Source: an uncultured Dehalococcoidia bacterium (lineage in GTDB: Bacteria; Chloroflexota; Dehalococcoidia; Lucifugimonadales; GCA-2712585). From it: 64,000 nucleotides of DNA. The notes below the pieces were generated by a model. That model saw only the letters and a list, made by a program, of their open reading frames with translations, was not told where the DNA came from and searched no databases. This document shows positions 35,627 to 42,950 of the stretch, one piece after another. The position numbers were made by a program, and so were the translations under genes. Position 1 is the first letter of the stretch. The number at the start of each line of letters is the position of its first letter. The stretch spans positions 2,045,141 through 2,109,140 of the forward strand of contig OX638324.1 in assembly GCA_951812825.1 (NCBI GenBank), written 5' to 3'.

Positions 35627-36244
35627 ATGGAACTACGACTAGTGGAAGCGGGGCCGCAAGCCGGGCCCGGGTTGCTGAGTGAGACGGGAGCGGCGGGCAT
35701 CTACGTTTTGGGTGATGGGTTGGGGGATTCCCTAAACGGTCTTGCCAACAAGGATTGGGTCTGCTACTGGGCTCAGGGGCATCGGGAGATATTGGCTCGA
35801 TCCCTGGATTTGAACATGCCGATCTTGGCGGTGGGCGAGGGACTATTTTTGCTAAATGAAGTGTTTGGGGGAAGGCCTCCCGAGGTTTTGTCAACGGAGG
35901 CAGGGGATGGCGTGGATTCGGAAAAGCCGGGGCGAAGGACTGTATACGTTTCGCCCGGAAGCAAGACGGCGGCGATTCTGGGAGCGGGGGGGTTCTTCCG
36001 GCTCGGAGGGGCAGGGACTTCGCCGCGGCTGATGGAGAGTCATCGGGCGCCCGGTTTGCTGGCTTCCGCCTACGACGTTGAGGACGGGGCGGTGGAGGGG
36101 TTGGAGAGTGGGGAACATGATTGGGTGATCGGGTTCCGGGCCGACCTGAGTACAGAGGAAGAACTGCCGCGAGGCTTCAGCGGCATCTTTCAGGCGTTTG
36201 TTGAGAGGGCAGAGGGCTTTTTTCTCGCCCGAACAGTTCCTTAG
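35627..36244 (+). CDS. Degenerate class I glutamine amidotransferase-like (C26) protein
   Basis: This 205-residue protein has the shape of a peptidase C26 protein: IYVLGDGLGDSLN for the LLPGG strand, PILAVGEGLFLLNEVFGG for the usual PILGICRGxQLLNVxLGG, and LLASAYDVEDGAVEGLE for the C-terminal strands. The nucleophile Cys is Gly70, and the His-Pro-Glu is replaced by ADLSTEE. It is therefore very likely catalytically inactive. The ATG at 35627 follows AGAGGCG; an in-frame ATG at 35552 would add 25 residues. It lies 172 nt before gyrA. Confidence 0.75.
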   Translation: MELRLVEAGPQAGPGLLSETGAAGIYVLGDGLGDSLNGLANKDWVCYWAQGHREILARSLDLNMPILAVGEGLFLLNEVFGGRPPEVLSTEAGDGVDSEKPGRRTVYVSPGSKTAAILGAGGFFRLGGAGTSPRLMESHRAPGLLASAYDVEDGAVEGLESGEHDWVIGFRADLSTEEELPRGFSGIFQAFVERAEGFFLARTVP

Positions 36245-36333
36245 CTTTGCCCATGGCCGGCACAGAGGGCGCTCACGCCTGTATAGGGCAAAATTCGCTC
36301 GCCACTATATAGAGAGGGCGCAGAAGCGGCTGA

Positions 36334-36339
36334 TAGAAT
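36334..36339 (+). promoter_or_regulatory. Putative gyrA -10 box TAGAAT
   Basis: CGGCTGATAGAATGTGCG lies 78 nt before gyrA and is nearly identical to the sequence before the gene at 7528. The GC-rich bases after the box resemble a stringent-type discriminator. Confidence 0.4.
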
Positions 36340-36416
36340 GTGCGAGGGAGCAGTATACATAATCACCGGGGCGCAGGTTTGTGCATATGCCCGGTGAGCA
36401 AGAGGTGAAGAAGTAG

Positions 36417-38876
36417 ATGGTAACCACTCCTGGAGAGAGAATTCGACCCATACGCATCCATGACGAGATGCGGACGTCCTATCTGAACTATGCCATGAGC
36501 GTCATCGTGTCGCGGGCGCTGCCGGACGTCAGAGACGGATTAAAGCCGGTGCAGCGGCGGATTCTGTACGCCATGCACGAGATCAGCCTGGGACCCACGA
36601 ATGCCCACAAGAAGTGTGCGCGGATAGTGGGCGAAGTGCTGGGCAAGTACCATCCCCACGGAGACGGGCCGGTGTACGATGCCCTGGTACGGATGGCACA
36701 GGAATTCTCTCTTCGTCATCCGCTGATTGACGGCCAGGGGAATTTTGGCAGTATCGACGACGATCCACCGGCGGCAATGCGGTACACCGAGGCGCGGCTG
36801 ACTCGCATCGCCCAGGAGTTGCTGGCGGACATCCAGCTGGACACGGTGGACTTCGCCCCCAACTTCGATGATTCCATCCAGGAGCCGGAGGTTCTTCCCG
36901 CCCGGTTGCCGAACCTGCTGGTGAATGGGGGAGCAGGAATCGCAGTCGGGATGGCAACCAGCATCCCGCCCCACAACCTGGGGGAGATATGCAACGCCAT
37001 TTGCTATCTGATTGAGAACCCGGACGCATACGTGGAAGACCTGCTAAAGGTTGTGAAGGGGCCGGACTTTCCGACGAGAGCGATGGCGTTGGTGGGCAAG
37101 GACCGGGAGTTCGTCAAGCAGATGTACACCACGGGCCGGGGAAGGGTGGTGATGCGGGCGAAGGCGGATATCGACGAGTTGAAGAACGGCCGCTCCCGGA
37201 TAGTGGTCTCCGAGCTTCCGTACCAGGTAAACAAGGCAAACCTGGTGGCGCGCATTGCCCAGATGACGCGGGACAAGAAGATAGAGGGCATTTCGGACAT
37301 CCGGGACGAGTCGGACAGGAAGGGTCTGCGCATGGTAGTGGACCTGAGGCGGGGAGCCCAGCCTCAGATGGTGCTTAACAACCTGTACAAGCACACGCCG
37401 ATGCAGTCGTCCTTCAACGCCACGATGCTTGCGTTGGTGGACGGACAGCCCCAGGTGCTGAACCTGAAGCGGATGCTTCAGCTATTCATCGAGCACCGGC
37501 GGGTGGTGGTGGTCCGGCGGACGGAGTTCCTGCTGAAGCGGGCCAACCAGCGGGCGCATATCCTTGAGGGTCTGCGCATCGCCATCAAGTTCCTGGACAT
37601 GGTCATCAAGCTCATTCGCGGGGCGGAGAACGTGGAGGCGGCGAGAGAGAGCTTGATGGTGGAGTTGGGGCTGACGGAGGAGCAGGCGCAGGCGATTCTG
37701 GACATGCAGCTACGACGGCTGGCCGCGCTGGAGCGGCAGAAGCTGGAGGACGAATACGAAGCGCTGCTGCAGACCATCGGCGAGCTGGAGGAGCTGCTGG
37801 CGGACCCGGCGAAGGTGTTGAGCGTCATTAAGGACGAGACCCTTGAGCTGAAGAAGAAGTATGCTAATCCTCGAAGGACGAAGATAATCCGGGACGAGCC
37901 CAGGCAAATATCTTTGAGGGACCTGACGCAGCATCAGGAGGTGGTGATTACCATCAGCCGGCGTGGGTACATCAAGCGTATGCCGACGACGACGTACCGT
38001 TCGCAGCTGCGCGGGGGCAAGGGCAAGCGGGGGATGACGACCCGGGAAAGCGACGCGGTAAAGCATCTTCTGGTTTCCGACACCCACGATATGCTGTTGT
38101 TCTTCACGAACCGGGGGAGGGTGTACCGTCTGGACTGCTTTGAGATTGTGGGGGATACGTCGCGGACAACCCGGGGCACTCCACTGGTAAATCTCATCAA
38201 CCTTGTGCCCGGAGAGCGGGTTACGGAGGTGGTATCCACCTCGAAGCTGGACCTGGACAGCAGGTACGTATTGGGCACGCGCAATGGCAAGGTGAAGGGA
38301 CTGGAGTTGAGAAATCTGGCCAACCTACGGAGCAACGGACTGATCATCATGCGACTGGACGCGGGGGATGAGTTGATATCCGTCAGGGAGCTCGAGGAAG
38401 AGGAGGAGGTTATTCTGTTTACCGCTGGCGGCAAGTCAATCCGCTTCCCGGTAAATGAGCAGCTGATCCGGTCCCGTACTTCGGGTGGACTGAAGGGCAT
38501 ACACTTGTTGCGCGGCGACAAAGTTGTCGGGATGGAAGCCATTATGCCCAGAGATAAGATTCTGATTATCAGCGCCAATGGCATAGGCAAACTGATGACA
38601 GTTGTGAGGAACAGGACACAGCAGAGAGGCGGACAGGGGGTAATTTCTTTCCGCGTCACCGAGAAGACCGGGCCGGTGGTGGATGCCAGGGTTGTGCGCG
38701 AGGGAGAAGAAGACGAGATATTCGTGGTTTCTAAACAGTCGCAGGTCTACCGCACCAACCTGGAAGGGATATCGACGTATAGTCGAACTGCGGGCGGCGT
38801 GATCATCTGGCGACCCGGTGAGGACGACCAGGTAGCTTCGATAGCTTGCTTCAGGAACGGGCACAATAGAGCGTAG
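36417..38876 (+). CDS. gyrA: DNA gyrase subunit A
   Basis: The 819-residue protein has the type IIA topoisomerase breakage-reunion domain, with the active tyrosine Tyr123 in MRYTEARL, and [11 protein letters not shown] and YHPHGD before it. The C-terminal beta-pinwheel contains QQRGGQG near residue 735, close to the GyrA box QRRGGKG that distinguishes gyrase from topoisomerase IV. It introduces negative supercoils with GyrB, which is not in the window. Start and length are typical. Confidence 0.97.
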   Translation: MVTTPGERIRPIRIHDEMRTSYLNYAMSVIVSRALPDVRDGLKPVQRRILYAMHEISLGPTNAHKKCARIVGEVLGKYHPHGDGPVYDALVRMAQEFSLRHPLIDGQGNFGSIDDDPPAAMRYTEARLTRIAQELLADIQLDTVDFAPNFDDSIQEPEVLPARLPNLLVNGGAGIAVGMATSIPPHNLGEICNAICYLIENPDAYVEDLLKVVKGPDFPTRAMALVGKDREFVKQMYTTGRGRVVMRAKADIDELKNGRSRIVVSELPYQVNKANLVARIAQMTRDKKIEGISDIRDESDRKGLRMVVDLRRGAQPQMVLNNLYKHTPMQSSFNATMLALVDGQPQVLNLKRMLQLFIEHRRVVVVRRTEFLLKRANQRAHILEGLRIAIKFLDMVIKLIRGAENVEAARESLMVELGLTEEQAQAILDMQLRRLAALERQKLEDEYEALLQTIGELEELLADPAKVLSVIKDETLELKKKYANPRRTKIIRDEPRQISLRDLTQHQEVVITISRRGYIKRMPTTTYRSQLRGGKGKRGMTTRESDAVKHLLVSDTHDMLLFFTNRGRVYRLDCFEIVGDTSRTTRGTPLVNLINLVPGERVTEVVSTSKLDLDSRYVLGTRNGKVKGLELRNLANLRSNGLIIMRLDAGDELISVRELEEEEEVILFTAGGKSIRFPVNEQLIRSRTSGGLKGIHLLRGDKVVGMEAIMPRDKILIISANGIGKLMTVVRNRTQQRGGQGVISFRVTEKTGPVVDARVVREGEEDEIFVVSKQSQVYRTNLEGISTYSRTAGGVIIWRPGEDDQVASIACFRNGHNRA

Positions 38877-38936
38877 GGGAGTCACCCCCATCCCCCGCCT
38901 TCGCAGGGCCGGCTCTACGCGGGGATGACGGAGGGG
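38877..38936. repeat. Dispersed intergenic repeat copy
   Basis: GAGTCACCCCCATCCCCCGCC followed by a CTTCGCAGGG arm and GGGGATGACGG; the first block resembles the copy at 63043. It lies between the convergent gyrA and flavin reductase genes. Confidence 0.6.
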
Positions 38937-39005
38937 AGTGGGGGAAGGAGGTGCGGGCGACTACAAGGGTCGCCCCTACGCGGGAGGCGATGGTTGGGGT
39001 GGGGG

Positions 39006-39488
39006 TCAGGCTTGTCCCAGGTTGGTGAAGCGGCTCTCGTAGTAGAGTAGCGGGTTGGCCTTGTTTCCAAGGGCCATTTCGTCCACGGAGCCGATGTAGA
39101 TGGTGTGGTCGCCATGGACGTGGGCATCGACGACGCGGCAGCCGAAGTAGGCGATGGAACCCTGGATGACAGGCAAGCCCATTTCACTCAGGTGGTGTTG
39201 GAAGGGAGTTCCCATACGGTCCTGGGGCTTGCGGGCGAAATAGCCGCCAATCTCCTCCTGCTCCTGGCTCAGGATGTTTACCCCGAAGGCGCCGAGGGCT
39301 TTGATGTAGTTGTGGGTATGGGTGCGGAAGTCCACGCAGACGAGGGCCAAGGGAGGGGTGAGGGAGACGGAGGTGAAGGAGTTGGCGGTCATGCCGTGGA
39401 GGTTGCCCTGATGGTCCAGGGTGGTAACTATGGTGACGCCGGTGGCGAACCGGGCCATGCCACCCCGGAAATCATCTTTACTTACCAT
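39006..39488 (-). CDS. Flavin reductase domain protein
   Basis: The 160-residue protein is a FMN-binding split-barrel flavin reductase: FATGVTIVTTLD near 14-25, GMTANSFTSVSLTPPLALVCV, and the FGVNILS strand. It probably reduces FMN or FAD with NAD(P)H, often for a partner monooxygenase. No monooxygenase gene is adjacent. The ATG is preceded by GAGGGCAG. Confidence 0.93.
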   Translation of the reverse strand: MVSKDDFRGGMARFATGVTIVTTLDHQGNLHGMTANSFTSVSLTPPLALVCVDFRTHTHNYIKALGAFGVNILSQEQEEIGGYFARKPQDRMGTPFQHHLSEMGLPVIQGSIAYFGCRVVDAHVHGDHTIYIGSVDEMALGNKANPLLYYESRFTNLGQA

Positions 39489-39702
39489 AACTGCCCTCGC
39501 TTGGAGTTAGGGATACCTATTTTTGTACCAAGGTCAGGCGTATGTCAACGGCGCACGGGTATGGATTTGGAGAGGTCTATCGCCAAGCATTCCATCTGAT
39601 TACGCTGTTGGCTGTCTGAGGAGGCTTCCGGTCGGTACGTCGGGGGCGGCTTCCCGTATCTCCAGGCTCAAGACGGCTTGTTTGTGGGTGACTCTTGGGT
39701 GC

Positions 39703-39708
39703 TATACT
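39703..39708 (+). promoter_or_regulatory. Putative -10 box TATACT
   Basis: TATACT lies 71 nt before the TTG of the CitE-like gene. TTG-containing sequence is 15-19 nt upstream. The surrounding 291-nt gap (39489-39779) holds no gene that I can support. Confidence 0.4.
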
Positions 39709-39779
39709 TGGCCGGTCGCAGATGGCGGTGGGTTTGAAGGTGGTCATGGAAGCGAATGGTGCGCTCAGGAGGAAGTTAG

Positions 39780-40661
39780 TTGGAGTTGTTGAGAAGTTTG
39801 CAGTTCGTGCCGGGGAACCGCCGGGACATGCTTCAGAAAGCCAGGGGGTTTCGTGCGGATGCGTTGGTCGCTGATCTGGAGGACTCGGTGCCGCCGGACG
39901 AGAAGTCTGCGGCGCGGGAACTGGTGGCGGAGCTGGTGCCGATCCTGTCAAAATTGGGGCAAAAGGTGATGGTGCGGGTCAACTCTCTGGACACGGGGAG
40001 GACGGCTGAGGAGCTGCGTGGGGTTGTGTGCCCGCAGCTATACGGGATTAGCCTGGGGAAGGTGGACTCGCCGTGGCACATTAAGGAGTGTGAACGGCTG
40101 CTGAGCGTGGAGGAAGCCCGCCAGGGAATGCCCCAGGGTGTGGTGAGGATCATCCCGTGGATTGAGAGCGCGGCGGGCGTTCTCTCGGCATCATCGATTG
40201 CGGCAGCTTCGAGTCGAGTGGTTGCTCTGGCCTTCGGGGCTGAGGATTTTACGAACGATATGGGATTGCAGCGAACGGAGGGCGGGGAGGAGGTGGCTTT
40301 TCCACGGGCTATGATTCCCATTGTGGCGCGGGCGGCTGGCATTGTCGCTTTGGACACGCCCTACGTGCGATTTCGGGACGCTGAGGGGCTTCGGAAGGAA
40401 GCGGAGTCGGCGGCGAAGCTGGGATACAAGGGGAAGTTTGCCATCCATCCCGCGCAGCTGGAGACCATAAACGCGGTATTCACGCCCAGGGAGGAAGACC
40501 TGGAGCACGCCCGCAGAGTAGTTGCCGCGTGGGAGGAGTCGACGGCGCAGGGCCGGGGAGCGCTGGCGCTGGACGGAGAGATGGTGGACGTGCCGGTGGT
40601 GAAGCGGGCCTACAATTTGCTGGAACTGGCGGAAGAGATTTCCAGGATGGAGGATGCCTGA
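39780..40661 (+). CDS. CitE-like lyase / HpcH-HpaI aldolase family
   Basis: This 293-residue protein is the fourth CitE-like gene of the window and has an intact active site: ADLEDSVPPDEK, VMVRVN, the glutamate in IESAAGVL and FGAEDFTNDMG. It should cleave or form a C-C bond in an acyl-CoA substrate. The TTG start is preceded by AGGAGG 6 nt upstream and matches the family's N-terminus. The next gene starts on the last base of its stop codon, TGATG. Confidence 0.93.
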   Translation: MELLRSLQFVPGNRRDMLQKARGFRADALVADLEDSVPPDEKSAARELVAELVPILSKLGQKVMVRVNSLDTGRTAEELRGVVCPQLYGISLGKVDSPWHIKECERLLSVEEARQGMPQGVVRIIPWIESAAGVLSASSIAAASSRVVALAFGAEDFTNDMGLQRTEGGEEVAFPRAMIPIVARAAGIVALDTPYVRFRDAEGLRKEAESAAKLGYKGKFAIHPAQLETINAVFTPREEDLEHARRVVAAWEESTAQGRGALALDGEMVDVPVVKRAYNLLELAEEISRMEDA

Positions 40662-40993
40662 TGATTACTGTTACCACGGAAACGGTGGTGGGGAAGCGCA
40701 TTGTGAGGATGCTGGGGATGGCGGAGGGCAGCACGGTGAGGGCCCGCAACCTGGGCCGCGACATAGTTGCCGTCATCAAGAGCTTGTTCGGGGGTGAGAT
40801 TGTCGAGTATTCGGAGCTTCTGGCAGAGGCCAGAGTGGAGGCGATGGGGCGGATGATTGAGCAGGCACAGAGCATGGGCGCCAACGGGGTTGTGAACGTG
40901 CGGCTGGCAACGTCGGTGATAATGTCCGGGGCCACGGAGCTTTTCGCGTACGGTACGGCGGTGGTGTTGGAGGATGAAGAGAGCAGTGAGTGA
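40661..40993 (+). CDS. YbjQ/UPF0145 (DUF74) protein
   Basis: The 110-residue protein has the YbjQ pattern: TTETVVGKRIV, GSTVRARNLGRDI, a GGEIVEYSELL helix start and GANGVVNVRL. The family forms pentamers; its function is unproven, and it is often labelled heavy-metal-binding. The ATG uses the last base of the previous stop. A longer frame to 40529 lies inside the CitE-like gene. Its end overlaps folB. Confidence 0.92.
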   Translation: MITVTTETVVGKRIVRMLGMAEGSTVRARNLGRDIVAVIKSLFGGEIVEYSELLAEARVEAMGRMIEQAQSMGANGVVNVRLATSVIMSGATELFAYGTAVVLEDEESSE

Positions 40994-41369
40994 CCGGATA
41001 ATTCTGGAGGGGATGCAGTTCTACGGCTATCATGGTCGGAATGAGGAGGAGCGGGCGCTGGGCCAGCCCTTCGAGGTTGACCTGGAGGCGGAGTTGGACC
41101 TGAGCAGGGCGGGAGCGTCCGACGACATAGCCGACAGCGTGAGCTACACGGACCTGTACCGGGTGGCGAAGCGCCACATGGAGGGTGCGGGGAGAAACCT
41201 GGTTGAGGCGGTGGCCGAATCAATCGCCAGTGAGATTCTGGATACTTATGACGTGGAGAGTGTGAGGGTGCGGGTGATGAAAGTCCGTCCGCCCATAAAG
41301 GGCAGCGTTGTAGCAGGCGCGGGGGTGGAGGTGTTTCGGCATCGGACAGAATCAGAAAGGGAACGGTAG
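40974..41369 (+). CDS. folB: Dihydroneopterin aldolase
   Basis: The 131-residue protein has the FolB layout: DRIILEGMQFYGYHG near residues 7-21 with the pterin-site residues, the SVSYTDLYRV strand, NLVEAVAESIA and VRVMKVRPPI with its catalytic Lys. It makes 6-hydroxymethyl-dihydropterin in folate synthesis. The start may be ATG 40974 or GTG 40986; both overlap ybjQ. The other folate gene here is folC at 23594. Confidence 0.94.
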   Translation: MKRAVSDRIILEGMQFYGYHGRNEEERALGQPFEVDLEAELDLSRAGASDDIADSVSYTDLYRVAKRHMEGAGRNLVEAVAESIASEILDTYDVESVRVRVMKVRPPIKGSVVAGAGVEVFRHRTESERER

Positions 41370-41372
41370 TCG

Positions 41373-42200
41373 GTGATTGAGTTCACCACGGACCTGGCGT
41401 TGTGGCAGCTTGCGCTGCTGGCAATGTTGTCGTTCGGGGTGGGAGTGTTGGGAGGCTTTGTGGGGCTGGCGCTGGGTACTATGCGGCTGCCGGGGTTGCT
41501 GCTGATGGGGATGAATCCGCAGTTTGCAGCGGGCACCAACATCCTGACGAGCGCGCTGTCGGCGATGGCGGGGGGATACCGGCACGTGACGGAGGGTCGC
41601 ATTGATTGGGGGGTGGTGATGTGGCTGGGGATACCTTCAATAGTTGGGGGCTTCCTTGGGGGGTTCTATGCGGGGGAGTTTCCGAAGGGGCTGCTGATTG
41701 CAGTAGCGGGGGCGCTGGTGCTGTGGCAAGGGGTTGAGTTCTTTGGATTGAGTCGACGGTTGGCTGCGGCAGGAAGGGGAGGGGAGTCGGACGGGGAAGG
41801 CGCGGGTGAGGAGGCTTTGACGAAGAAAAGCGGAAGCCTGGCGGCGGCGGGCGGCGCGGCCATCGGGCTGCTGGGCGGGGGAGTGGGGCTGATTCTCGGC
41901 AGCTTGCGGCTGCCTCTGATGATTCGGTTGTTGAAGATAAATCCTCGTCGGGCGGCGGGCTCCAACCTGGTGGTGGGGGCGGCGTTGGGAATTTTCGGGT
42001 TCGCGGGCCACGGGATTCACGGGGAGGTGGATTTGCCGCTGCTGCTGGCGATGGGGTCGACGGGGATGATCGGGTCGTACATTGGGGCGCGATACACGGG
42101 GAGAGTCAGCGTGCGGAGCCTGGTGCTTGTGCTGGCGTGGGTGCTGCTGGCGGTGGGGATTATCCTGGTGGTGCGTGGGGTGAGGGACCTGGTGGGTTAG
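41373..42200 (+). CDS. TauE/SafE family membrane permease
   Basis: The 275-residue protein is strongly hydrophobic with about eight membrane segments in two repeated halves. Each half has the family loop: GTMRLPGLLLMGMNPQFAAG and GSLRLPLMIRLLKINPRRAAG. The TauE/SafE family exports organic sulfonates, sulfite or related anions. The GTG start lies 3 nt after folB, so it belongs to the same operon. The substrate is unknown. A glycine- and glutamate-rich cytoplasmic linker joins the two halves. Confidence 0.92.
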   Translation: MIEFTTDLALWQLALLAMLSFGVGVLGGFVGLALGTMRLPGLLLMGMNPQFAAGTNILTSALSAMAGGYRHVTEGRIDWGVVMWLGIPSIVGGFLGGFYAGEFPKGLLIAVAGALVLWQGVEFFGLSRRLAAAGRGGESDGEGAGEEALTKKSGSLAAAGGAAIGLLGGGVGLILGSLRLPLMIRLLKINPRRAAGSNLVVGAALGIFGFAGHGIHGEVDLPLLLAMGSTGMIGSYIGARYTGRVSVRSLVLVLAWVLLAVGIILVVRGVRDLVG

Positions 42201-42300
42201 GGGGTTGGTTGTTGTTGTAGGATGATTCGTTTTGGTGTGATTCGTTTTGCTGTGTGGTGGATACGAATGGTATTTTCCTTCGTAATTTGGGATTCGAAAT

Positions 42301-42710
42301 TTACTGTGGTGAAAACGAAGGTTGCCCTAACCATAGATGTACCGTCTCTGAGCCTTGGGGGGGATTGATGGCACGTATGAGGAGTTCGGTGGAAAGTTCA
42401 AGACCGTCCAGGAGGGCGTCGAGCTTGACGCGTAGCAGAGCGATTTCCGGGCCGAGGTCCCTGAGGTCGTCGGCGTCTTCCAGCTGTTTCGCCTGCTCAG
42501 GGGTGAAGTGCCTGGAGTAGAAGCCGTGCTTGCGGGCGTTCTGGTTGCCGGGCTGGCCGCCACGCTTGCGTTTTTTTCCTGGTCCACGTCTCCGGCGGGC
42601 TCTTGGTCGCTGCTTAAGTCGTAGAAGGAGCCTTTGGGGATTTCATTGGGGATGCCGAGGATGTCCAGCAATTTCTCAAATTCCTTATACAATTGTTCTA
42701 TTGTTTTCAT
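42301..42710 (-). pseudogene. Frameshifted gene with a KHGFYSR basic domain
   Basis: The ATG at 42710 opens a frame MKTIEQLYKEFEKLLDILG followed by an acidic linker. After a run of seven A residues the reading continues sensibly only in the -1 frame: KKRKRGGQPGNQNARKHGF, then YSRHFTPEQAKQLE and a helical region, stopping at TAA 42301. RGGQPGNQN-KHGFYSR domains are known from phage- or transposon-linked small proteins and may bind DNA. The shift point is the heptamer A-AAA-AAC. It could be programmed frameshifting, a mutation or a base miscall. No ribosome binding site is clear and the C-terminus looks shortened, so decay is likeliest. Confidence 0.6.
42570..42576 (-). promoter_or_regulatory. 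Slippery heptamer A-AAA-AAC
   Basis: On the minus strand the zero-frame codons are AAA and AAC preceded by A, which is the canonical X-XXY-YYZ phase for -1 frameshifting. A GGAG lies about 12 nt upstream, the position of the stimulatory Shine-Dalgarno in dnaX. Whether it works is unknown. Confidence 0.4.
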
Positions 42711-42820
42711 GTGATGGAGGGTAGCAGGGGGTGGGGGTTGGTGGCAATGGGCAAAATGTCACTTTTGGGGATGGGGGTCATAGAGGTGAGAGGGAGTGAT
42801 ACGTGTTGGAGGGGGAGGGA

Positions 42821-42852
42821 GGGACTGGATTCCGGTATTCACCGGAATGACG
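42821..42852. repeat. Short inverted repeat ATTCCGGT/ACCGGAAT
   Basis: An 8-bp perfect stem (42829-42836 with 42841-42848) with loop ATTC is followed by GACGGAGG. It resembles the widespread GGATTCC..GGAATGACG intergenic elements. The gap 42711-42950 holds no other feature that I can support. Confidence 0.5.
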
Positions 42853-42950
42853 GAGGGGGCTGGGCGCGGCGGTTGGGCGAATGGGATGGATGGGGCTAAG
42901 AGTGGGCTCCCGCGTTCGCGGGGGAAGGCTTAAGAGGGAGGGGGAGAGGG

